From Sesamum alatum (Eukaryota; Streptophyta; Magnoliopsida; Lamiales; Pedaliaceae), in NCBI GenBank assembly GCA_034509735.1, contig JACGWO010000007.1, positions 19,310,046 through 19,374,045 of the forward strand: a stretch of 64,000 nucleotides of DNA, read 5' to 3'. A program made the translations under genes and the position numbers. The notes under the pieces are model-generated. The model searched no databases. It was not told where the DNA came from and saw only the letters and a list, made by a program, of their open reading frames with translations. Every line of letters begins with the position of its first letter. The stretch's first letter is position 1. This document shows positions 37,262 through 46,910 of the stretch, piece after piece.

Positions 37262-37366
37262 ATGTCTAAGAATCCACTCGCTGTAATTCTTGAGACTAAT
37301 ATATTTGACGGAACAAACTATAACGATTGGCTGCGAAATCTGAGGATTGTCCTCGATTTCGAAGAT
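37262..37366 (+). pseudogene. Element H gag, first segment
   Basis: ATG 37262 opens MSKNPLAVILETNIFDGTNY followed by NDWLRNLRIVLDFED. It is interrupted by solo LTR I at about 37366; the reading continues after it at 39365. The residues match the N-terminal Gag of A, B and D. Confidence 0.85.
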
Positions 37367-39364
37367 TGTTGATCGTCCCGGGAAATAGCGTTAATGCGGA
37401 AGCGCGGTATAAAATTAAATAACAAAAATTAAACATGCTTTACGTAAATAAAAGAACACGTTCAAGGGGTGTGCCCTTGAAATTCCCGGGTGTTTGGTGT
37501 ATCTCATGAATTAAAAGCATAGAAAAGAATCATGGAGGCCATAGGATTAAAAATAAAAGAGGGACGAGAAATAAATCGGGACCTACCGATTGTTGTTTTC
37601 GTCTTCTAACCGGTACTCGCGTTGTTCCCCGATTTGCACCACATCTCGTATATGAGATTCTTCAAATTGGGACACACAATCCACCGACGTATCTTGCACG
37701 TCGTGCTAGCGAACGAATAAGTGTTTTGGAGAGGATGGATCAATCACACATTATTAGGTTAATGGGATTAATCCTCCTATGTTCAATTGTTCCAAGAACA
37801 AAAAAACAAGAAAGCAATATTCTTGAGAGAGAGAGAGAGAGAGGGCGGACGAGATGGGAGAGAGAGAGAGAGCCGAGTTGTAGTGTGTGTATGTGTGTGT
37901 TGGAGTTTCATCATCTCTCTTATGTGGAGGGGCTAGGACTATTTATAGAGGAGGATTTTAATCCTCTTCAAACACCAACTCTAGAAGACTAATTTGACTA
38001 GGATTTTGACCTAGTCAAAGTCCGAGTCAAAGTCCGAGTCAAAGTAGTATTTGACCTAGTCAAATTTAATCCTAGCCATCCATCTCTCCTTTTAATCTCA
38101 ACCATTAATTTAATTTAATGGAATATTTAAAACCTATTTAAATATTCCAAAGGGAAATAAGTAAATATAATAAATATAAATATTTATTCTGGTCCCATTA
38201 AATTAATTTTTCTAATAAATCTAATTTATTAGATTAATCCCTTTTATCTAATAAAAGGAATTAATTCTCTCCAAGAAAATTAAGGACCCGATTAAATCCA
38301 ATTTAATCATTCCATTTCTCCAATATTTAATTCTAAATTAAATACTTAATGTGTGTGGATTGTGTGTGACTCTTTAAGTTCACCTTTCAGCTAGACTTGG
38401 TCGGATTCCCAGAATCCACTCATTACCATGGGTGGCCATCTAGCAACGGTCCATGGCACTAGAGACTAGGTGAATATTTGGGGATGAACACTTAGGCTCT
38501 AACAATACACTTGTCCTTCTATCTACGGTCTCACCACTTAAGGTCTAGGACATGGAAATTGCAGGTACCCATTTTTGACCTATGTGTCGGTCTGTCCTTA
38601 CTAAACGCCGCAAGGGAAACCTTCCCTTCTGTTCAATTACTGTGGCCACAGATTTTAGGGACAAGACACAGAGCATATGTGAGACTCAACTGTCAATCAA
38701 TGCCTTTTGACAGGAGACAGATCCTTTCTTGGAAACTACTGTCACTCTGTATTCCAGAGCTGCACTAGACATGGCTTATGACTACTCAAGTGCTTCTTGG
38801 TAATCTCTCACTATGTCTAAGATACAAACCTGATATATAGGTAAACTCAACAGTTCCTCAAGTCAAAGGACTTGACCTGTACTGTCGGAACCGGGAACAC
38901 ACGTCATACCTAGCCGACCCTACTCAAGGTCCTCCGTAAGACGGTTCCCGCGAGTCACCTCAGTCAACTGCTCCCCAACAGGCTAACCCACTAACACTGC
39001 TGAGACGACCTTCGTCACCCGTCGATGAAATACGACAGCAGATGCTTAGTGCAAGTCTCAAAGGGAATCTCGGTACCCATTTTCGAGATTCCTTGACTTA
39101 GAGATTTCCGGACTGATTCGGTGGGATTGATTTCATGGACCTACCTCCAAGTGTAGTCCCAGTCCCTCGAAATACGTCTTCAGTCTGTGGGGTTTGTTTG
39201 CGTAGTGAACAGATATGTAATGCAGATAAAGTGAACACAAACAAAGTAATGCCAAATGAATTTCACTTTTTTATTCATTAATGATTTATCAAATCCCTGA
39301 AATTGTCTAGACATAGGTTACATTTTGCCTGCCAAGATTGGCTACATGGTCACCTATTCTAACA
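37367..39364 (-). mobile_element. Solo LTR I
   Basis: Reverse-oriented LTR of J/K type from about TGTTGATCGTCCCGGG to CACCTATTCTAACA, with GA and TG microsatellites (about 37826-37902), a TATA-like TTTATAG region near 37942 and TTGAC cores near 38000-38060. The left terminus is not sharply defined (no clean TGAAAG start), and no perfect TSD is visible (AAGAT versus ATGCT). It splits the gag of H. Confidence 0.85.
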
Positions 39365-39666
39365 ATGCTTACATTCTGGGTTAGCCTCTTCCTCGCCGGA
39401 GGGGTCCTCGTCAGAAGAGCGTTTGATGTTCAACGACTGGCAAGAGGATAACTGCAAGGTCCGCAGCATCATACTGGCATCCATGACTAATGAGATCCAG
39501 AAACAGTATGATCGGCTGGATGATGTCAGCTCGATAATGCTCTGCATGAAAGACGTTTATGTGGTATAGGACCGAAATATTGGATATATTGCGACGAAGG
39601 CATTTTTTGGAGCTAAGATGACAGAAGGGTCGTCTGTACACCAGCATGGAGTGATGATGCTATTCC
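39365..39666 (+). pseudogene. Element H gag, second segment
   Basis: Reads SEERLMFNDWQEDN, then CKVRSIILASMTNEIQ and KQYDRLDDVSSIML, as in the middle of Gag in A, B and M. There is an in-frame TAG at about 39568, where relatives have the proline of AVPDRH. It is then cut at ATTCC (39662-39666) by solo LTR G; the gag frame resumes at 54407. Confidence 0.85.
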
Positions 39667-40331
39667 TATTAGAATAGGTGACCAGAAAGTCAATTAGATT
39701 GGCTGTTCTGGGAACTATTCGTCGATCTTTATCAAAGTAATATTATTTAATGGATAAAATAAGTATTCATCATTAGCAAATTGTGTTTGTTGTGCTTACT
39801 ACTTACATTGAATGTCGTTTCAATGTCACAACAAATGCCCACAGTTTGATTGGTTAAACCCATTGAGTTGAGCTGCGCATAGGTTGGCGGCTATGAAACC
39901 AACTCCTTGAGGGTTGGTCTGAAACGTTCCAAGTCGAGGACCTCGAGATTGGGCCTCGAGTGTCCTATAGAGACTTGCACTAAATATTGCATTCACTGGG
40001 TGAGTGCCGAGTTTCATCTGTACTAGACGTAGGTCGTCTATGCAATTTTAGTGGGTTAGTTGGCAAGGTAGTCCACTGACTGAACTGACTTGCGGGAATC
40101 GTCATATGGAAGCCTTGGAGGCTTGGTCGGTATGACTGGAATTCCCGATTCTGATAGTACGGGATTAGTCCTCGGACTTGAGGAATCATAGCAGTTGTAT
40201 GCATATGAAGGTTGTATCTTGGATCTGGCGAGAGGTGACCGTGTCTTCGAGATGTTCATTATAAGCCTTGTCCAGTGCAGTCGGAGTATGTATTTGACAG
40301 CTATGTCTCCTATGCGCTCTGAGATCGTTTC

Positions 40332-42310
40332 TGTTAGAATAGGTGACCATGTAAGCCAATTTTTGGCGGGTATATGTAACCTATGTCTAGACAATTATGG
40401 GTGTTTGATAAATCATTGATGAATAAAGAAGTGAATTTCATTTGGCATTACTTTGTTTGTGTTCACTTTTCTATATCTGTTCACTACGCAAACAAAGCCC
40501 ACGGACTGAGAATCAATTTCAGGGACTGGGACTACGCTTGGAGGTAGGTCCATGAAATCAGTCTTCCCGAATCAGTCCGGAAATCTCCAAGTCAAGGAAT
40601 CCCGAAAATGGGTACCGGGATTCCATTTGAGACTTGCACTAAGCATCTGCTGTCGTGTTTCATCGACAGGTGACGAGGATCGTCTAAGCAGTGTTAGTGG
40701 GTTAGCCTGCTAGGACGCAGCTGACTGAGGTGACTCGTGGGAACCGTCTTACGGAGGACCTTGAGTATGGTCTGCAAGGTATGACGAGTATTCCCGGTTC
40801 CAACGGTACAGGTCAAGTCCTTTGACTTGAGGAATTACTGAGTTTACCTGTACATCAGAACTGTATCTTAGATATGGTGAGAGATTGCCAGAATTCTCTT
40901 TGGTAGTCATAAGCCATGTCTAGTGCAGTCCTGGTGTGCAAAGTGACAGTAGTTTCCAAGAAAGGATCTGTCTCCTGTCAATAGGTTTTGACAGTTGAGT
41001 CTCATGTATGCTCTAGGTCTTGTCCCTAAAACTGTGGCCACAGTGACTGAACAGAAGGGAAGGTTTTCCCTTGCGGCGTTTAGTGAGGACAGACCGACAC
41101 TTAGGTCCAAAATGGGTACCTGCATTTTCCGTGCCCTAGACTCTAAGTGATGAGACCGAAGACAGAAGGACAAGCGTACTATTAGAGCCTAAATGTTCAT
41201 CCCTGAATATTTCACCTAGTCTCTAGTGCCATGGACCGTTGCTAGATGGCCACCCATGGTAACGGACGGATTCTAGGAATCCGACCAAGTCTAGCTGAAT
41301 GGTGAACCTAAAGAGTCACACACTATCCACCCACAATTAAATATTTAATTTGGAATTAAATATTGGAGTGAAGGAATGATTAAATTAGATTTAATCGGGA
41401 CCTTTATTTTTCTTGGAGAAATAATTCTTTCTATTTGATAGAAGGAATTAAATTGATAAATTGGATTTATCAAAGGAATTTATTTAATGGGCTTAAATAA
41501 TATTTATATTTATTTTAGCCTCTTGGAAATATTTAAATAGGTTTTAAATATTCCATTAAATTAAATTAAATCAACGGTTGAGATCAATGGGAGAGATGGA
41601 TGGCTAGGATCGTTTTGACTAGGTCAAAACACTAGTTTGACTAGGACTTTGACTAGGTCAAAATCGTAATCAAATTAGAGTTCTTAAAAGAGGAGTTTAA
41701 AGAGGATTAAACTCCTCTTCTATATAAACCCCTAGCATCCTACAAGTTGAGGGATGATGAAACTCCAACACACACACACAACACACACACACGGTTTCTC
41801 TCTCTCCCATCTCTCTCGTCCGCCCCTCTCTCTCTCAAGAAAAATAGTTTTCTTGATTCTTTTGTTCTTGGAACATTAGAATCTTGATGAATCAATACCA
41901 TTAATTGATAATGTGTTATTGATTCATCCACTCCAAAATTATACACTTGTTCGTTGCTAGCACGACGTGCAAGATACGTGGGTGGATCGTGTGTCACGAA
42001 TTAGAGGGTCTCAAAGACGGGATCTTGGTGCAAAACGGGGAACAACGCGTGTAGCCGTTGAAGACGAAAACGACAACGGGTAGGTCTCGTTTTAAATTTT
42101 CGTCCCTCTTTAATTTTCAACCCTATGGCCTCCATGATTTATTTTATGTTATACGTTCATGAGATACACCGAATGCCCGGGAAAATTTCAAAGGCACACC
42201 CTTTGAAACGTGTTTTTAATTTAAAAGCATGTTTAAATTCCGTTTAATTTTTTAATTATACCGCGCTTCCGCATTCGCGCTTTTCCCGGGACGATCCACA
42301 TAATCTTTCA
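40332..42310 (+). repeat. Element B 5' LTR
   Basis: TGTTAGAATAGGTGACCATG ... CACATAATCTTTCA, 1979 bp. The conserved CCATGGACCGTTGC block is near 41229, the promoter region at 41615-41727, AC and CT microsatellites at 41768-41835. Confidence 0.97.
41615..41727 (+). promoter_or_regulatory. Element B LTR promoter: five W-box cores and TATATAA
   Basis: TTGACT at 41615-41620, GGTCAA at 41622-41627, TTGACT at 41637-41642 and 41649-41654, GGTCAA at 41656-41661, and the TATA box TATATAA at 41721-41727. The 3' LTR repeats this with the TATA box at 50164-50170. Transcription would start in the AC/CT-rich stretch downstream. Confidence 0.6.
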
Positions 42311-42311
42311 G

Positions 42312-42323
42312 TGGTATCAGAGC
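42312..42323 (+). other. Primer-binding site (tRNA-iMet), element B
   Basis: TGGTATCAGAGC one base after the LTR end, followed by CCGGTTTGGTGTATAGG as in C. Confidence 0.93.
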
Positions 42324-42527
42324 CCGGTTTGGTGTATAGGCCTAGGGTTTATGTGCGTTTTAAGCATGAAACGTGAAATAGCATGTTGTAATTAAATCTT
42401 GAATTTCTTGATTCTTGAAGCATGTTATTTTATTGCTTTTAATTCGTGTGAATTGCTGAATATTGGTATTTTCTGTTTTTCTTGGGAATCGGGATGGGAA
42501 TTAATCTGAAAAACGAGAAAACGTCAC

Positions 42528-43165
42528 AGCCGGCCAGCCGGGAAGGCTGGCCGCGCGCAGCCGAGCGCTGCCGGCAGGGCAGACGCGCGCAGGCATGGGA
42601 AGCCTGCGCGCGCGCGCGCTGCCGGCCGGCAGGGGCAGCGCGCAGCCGGGTTGGCTGCGCGCGGGCGTGCGCGCATGGAAACGCCTCCAGGCGCGCGCGC
42701 GGGCAGACAGAGGTGTCTGCGCGCGCGCGCGCCCGGCAGGCGCGCCCATGCGCGCGCGCGCGCAAGGCTGGCGGGCGGAGGAGCCCGCGCGCGGACGGGC
42801 ACCAGGCGCGCCGCCAGGCGCACGCGCACGCAGACGGAGGCGTCTGCGCGCGCGCGCGCCCGGCAGGCACGCCCAGTGCGCGTCTGCGCGCGCGCTCTGC
42901 GCGCGACGCAGGGACGCGGCCGGTGGCCAGCAGGCCAGCGCGCGCGCACAGGCAAAGGAGCCTGCGCGCGCGTCGGCCTGCCGGAACACCAGGCCGCGCA
43001 GCGCGCTGCCGGCCAGGCGCGCGCGCACGCAGGCAAGGGGCCTGCGCGCGCGCGCCCGGCCAGGCAGTGCCTGCGCGCGCAGGGGCGGCAGGCTGGGCCT
43101 GCTGCCCTGCGCGCACGGCCTGCCGGCTGCTGCCGGTGGCGGCGGCCGGCGGCTGCTGCAGCTAG
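42528..43165 (+). repeat. GC-rich CG-alternating island in element B leader
   Basis: About 640 bp made almost only of G and C, with many GCGCGCGC runs and repeated modules such as GGCAGGCGCGC, CCTGCGCGCGC and CAGACGGAGGCGTCTGCGCG. It is the longest island; C and D have ~150 bp and H ~215 bp at the same position. Open frames of up to ~227 codons exist in several frames on both strands because stop codons are rare in such sequence; they are Ala/Arg/Gly-rich and not supported as genes. Confidence 0.88.
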
Positions 43166-44436
43166 GGTTTTTTTTGAAACCCTAGCATTATTATTTTATT
43201 TTTAAATTTATTTTCAGTTTTAATTTTGAATTAATTCTGAAAAATTCGTTTTTTGGGTTCAATTTTTCCTAAATTCCTAAAGACATTATTTTAGGAGTAA
43301 AATAAATTGGATTTGGAATCCCGGGGTTATTTTACTTAAAATAATGAGGAAAGGTTTTTCCTAAAACGAGAAAAAATATTATTACCAATATTTGTGTTTT
43401 ATTTTTCACACGTTGCGCACATGTTCATTTATTTTCATCTTGGATTGATGTGATTGGAAATCATGTGTTGTTGGAATATTATGATTATGTGATTGGATCA
43501 TGTAATTATGTGTGTTGGATGGAAATGGATGATCACGAGCCCTAGACCGAATGTATGGTTTAATTTACTGTTGGGCCTGTGTGCCTCTTTAACTGCTTTC
43601 TCCTTCTCTCTTTCTAGTGCCTTGGAATAATAAGGCTTTCTACCTCCCTCCTTATGTACTCCCCCCGGGGTTTCGCTGGGGTTTCTAATTTTTTTTATAT
43701 GTAATGAGAGTAGACTAGGAGTGAGGTTTCCATTTTTGTAATTGGTGGAGAAGAAGGAAGGACCACATGGAGAGCCCAGACCGGAGGTCCCTTGGCGTTT
43801 TCCATGAAGTGAAGAAAGAGAAAAAGAGACCAAGGCCCATCAGAATGATGATTGGGTTACTATTATTGTAATAGTATAGGACCAACCCTAGATTGACCAT
43901 AGATCCACTGCGGGCTCAGTGGATCGCATAGGATTCGGGCTTGTGATCATCCAACAGGGGCGTGCTAGGCTTTAATTTTGCATTGTGGTTATTGTGATGG
44001 ATGAATGGGTTTTATTTATCATGTATAACTGCTATGGATGAATTTCATTTATGCATTTTTGGATGAATGTATGGATATAGTATGAGATCTCGGTCATTAT
44101 TACTCTCACATTGGTTGGACCAATGTTAAAATATTAGACCCTAGATAAAGTGGACATGAACTCTAGGAGTTCGTCCATGCCTTCCAATCCGTGGCATAGT
44201 GAGGAAGCTGTTTTAGGTCAATAGCGTGGTCTCACGAGTCGTGGCACGTTATTGTACTTAAAAGAAGCTGCACTATGTCATGAACGAAAAATGGGCTGCT
44301 GCTACCTGTCTCACGAGTCGTGGGGGGTACTAGTGGTCCATGGCTCGGTCGATTGGGTCGGGTCTAACGCCTAATTAGCATGATTCGCTTGGAGTCCTCG
44401 GGATCATGCAAAAGGGTGAGGCAATAATCTTGGGAA

Positions 44437-44525
44437 TCTCGTGGAACGAGAATGGTATGGAATACCTCCCACAGGATCTTTTCCATGCGAATCGTAAAAG
44501 CGGGGTATGGGAAAAATCGCTGTGG
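44437..44525 (+). promoter_or_regulatory. Three-hairpin leader RNA domain (element B copy)
   Basis: Hairpin 1 is TCTCGT-GGA-ACGAGA (44437-44451), hairpin 2 is GGTAT-GGA-ATACC (44454-44466), and hairpin 3 is closed by CCACAG (44469-44474) with CTGTGG (44520-44525). The inner helix TTTTCCAT (44479-44486) with ATGGGAAAA (44507-44515) surrounds GAATCGTAAAAGC. The gag start is 176 nt downstream. Confidence 0.62.
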
Positions 44526-44700
44526 ATCCCAAGCCCACTAGGAAAGGATTTCCCGAAAACTACGTTTGAGAGTACCGTGTTTTCGTATAAATAGTGGGAG
44601 GATTAAATGACTAAAGACCAAGCATTTAATTATTTTTTATCAAACCACCGTCTTTACTTTCTGCTGATCGCGCGTTGTTTTTCAACATGTAGATTTTAAA

Positions 44701-45570
44701 ATGTCTAAGAACCCACTTTCAACCATTCTTGAGACAAACAAATTTAATGGAACCAACTACAACGACTGGTTGTGCAATCTCAGGATAGTCCTGGATTATT
44801 GAGAACCAAGGCTACGTCATGGACGAGCCTCTCCCTAGGACCTTACCGGAAGGATCCACGCCAGAGGAACGTGAGACGTTCGAGACTTGGCATAAGGATA
44901 ACCGGAAGGTTCGTAGCATCATACTTGCTTCGATGACCAATGAGATTCAGAAGCAATATGAAAGGCTAGACGATGTCCCTTCCATAATGGCTCGCCTTAA
45001 GGATTGCTATGCAGTCCCGGACCGGCATACTAGGTATGTCGCGACCAAGGCGTTCTTTGGAACTAAAATGACAGAAGGATCCTCTGTACAAGAACATGGG
45101 GTTAAAATGCTTACCCTAGTGGAAAAGCTCGAGGACCTAAAGGCAGGTCTCGATAACGAAACGTACATAGATGTGATCCTTCAGTCACTCCCACCCTCCT
45201 TTGATCAATTTATTGTCAACTACAACATGAATGCACTTGAGAAGGGTATTCATGAGTTGATCAATATGTTGTGCAATACGAGGCAACGACTAAGAAGTCC
45301 ACGCCTTCGGTATTGTTTGGAGGTGCTTCTACTTCCAAGACGAAAGGCAAGGGCGCCGGACGTTGGAAAAGGAAGAAAGGGAAGGGAAAGGCAGTCATAG
45401 CAGCTACGAACACTCAGAGTGTTCCCATTGCCAAAGAGGGGAAAGGCAAAGGAAAGGGAAAGGTTGTCTCCAAGCAACAGTCGAAGGCATATGACATATG
45501 TATCAACTGCCGTGAGAAAGGGCATTGGAAGAGAGAGTGCCCCAAACTCTTCTCAAACCAAGGTATATTT
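44701..45570 (+). pseudogene. Element B gag, two frameshifts
   Basis: ATG 44701 starts MSKNPLSTILETNKFNGTNY. An extra T near 44798 (GGATTATTGAG, GGATTATGAG in A) creates a stop; the frame resumes around 44819 and runs through PEERETFETWHKDNRKVRS and the QYERLDD region. One G is missing near 45271 (ATGTTGTGC versus ATGTTGGTGC in A). The last part has the Lys-rich linker and an intact CCHC knuckle CINCREKGHWKREC (about 45504-45545). Gag would form the particle and bind RNA. Both lesions are single-base length changes. Confidence 0.93.
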
Positions 45571-46910
45571 GTGATTGAGGTTAACATGGTCACTAATTCT
45601 GCCTCTTGGGTATTGGATACCGGCTGTGGAGCTCACATTTGCAATGATTTGCAGGTGTTGAAAAAGAAGCAGAAAACTAAGTAGCGGGGACATGATCCTG
45701 AAGCTCGGAAATGGCAAGGCCATCTCGGCAGAAGCAGTAGGATCCGCCACTTTAGTTATTAGTGATACCATTAGCATAGAATTAGAGCAAGTTTATTTTG
45801 TACCCAGTATGATTAAAAACATCATTTCCATTCCATTGTTAGACAATAATGGTTATGAGTTTAAAATCAATAAAAATTGCTTTTATTTGATGAGGTGTGG
45901 AATTGCTCATCTACTTGGTACATTACATAATGGGCTCTATATCTTGCAACAAACGAATTTCGTTCTTAACGCTCAACACAAAACGGAAATTAGATAATAA
46001 CGGGAACGCACGTCTGTGGCACGCTAGGCTAGGTCACATATCCCAAGATAGGATGAAAAGGTTGGTAGACTCAAAGAACCTAGAGGTTGGGGACTTGAGT
46101 AATCTACCAACTTGTGAATCTTGTCTAAGAGGGAAAATGACCAAGAAGCCCTTTGTAGGACAAAGCAGGCTTGCCACAGGTCTGTTGGACTTGGTCCATA
46201 CAGACGTGTGTGGACCACTAAGGACGCAGGCCCGAGGTGGGTTCTCCTACTTCATAACCTTCACCGATGATCATTCACGGTATGGTTATGTTTACCTGAT
46301 GAGGTACAAGTCTGAAGCTCTTGAGAGGTTTAAAGAATTCAGACTTGAAGTGGAGAACCAGACCAACTGCAAAATTAAAATCCTACGGTCAGACCGAGGC
46401 GGTGAATACCTTAGTGCCGAATTCCTAGATTATCTAAAGGAACATGGTATAATATCAGAATGGACACCTCCCGGAACACCACAGTTAAATGGCGTCTCTG
46501 AAAGGAGGAACCGAACCCTGTTGGACATGGTTCGTTCCATGATGAGTTTTACCAAATTGCCCCTATCGTTTTGGGGTTATGCATTAGAAACGGCAGCCAA
46601 GTTATTGAATTTGGCGCCTACTAGTGTAGTGACCCAAACGCCATATGAGATATGGCACGGCAAGCCTGCATCCTACAACTACTTGAAAGTGTGGGGTAGC
46701 CCCGCATACGTCAAGAGGTTAGTGGGAGATAAGCTAGAATCCAGGTCTAGCCTATGCAGGTTTGTTGGATACCCTAAAGAAACTGCGGGTTATTACTTTT
46801 ATGACCCTTTGGAACAAAAGGTATTTGTTTCAAGGAATGCAGTATTCTTGGAGCAAGGCTTCCCAGAGGATATCCAACCTGATGAGCTGATCCTTGAGGA
46901 ATCAAAGTGA
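45571..46910 (+). pseudogene. Element B protease and integrase, frameshifted
   Basis: The protease active site WVLDTGCGAHIC (about 45607) is followed by a frameshift from an extra A near 45662 (GAAAAAG versus GAAAAG in A). After the segment read from 45692, another extra A near 45983 (CAAAAC versus CAAAC) shifts frame again. Integrase is then read to 46910: HARLGH, CESC, HTDVCGP, ITFTDDHSRYG, WTPPGTPQLNGVSERRNRT, and the C-terminal YLKVWG and FVGYPKETAGYY blocks. All three DDE catalytic residues can be seen. A further extra A near 46906 (TCAAAGTG versus TCAAGTG) ends the frame. Confidence 0.93.

Larger units (their letters stand above)
42311..44700 (+). other. Element B untranslated leader
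   Basis: About 2.4 kb, non-coding. It contains the PBS, the GC island 42528-43165, inverted-repeat arms GGATGATCACGAGCCC (43527-43542) and GGGCTTGTGATCATCC (43937-43952), near-palindromes CACGAGTCGTG at 44233-44243 and 44312-44322, the hairpin domain 44437-44525, and TATAAATA at 44586-44593. This is the best complete copy of the leader in the window. Confidence 0.88.

Noticed and set aside
42482..43205. Several overlapping long open frames (up to ~227 codons) on both strands in the GC-rich leader of B, and similar ones in A, C, D and H
   Set aside because: They occur in nearly all frames of the same tract, are Ala/Arg/Gly-rich, and differ between relatives; stop codons are simply rare in CG-rich sequence.
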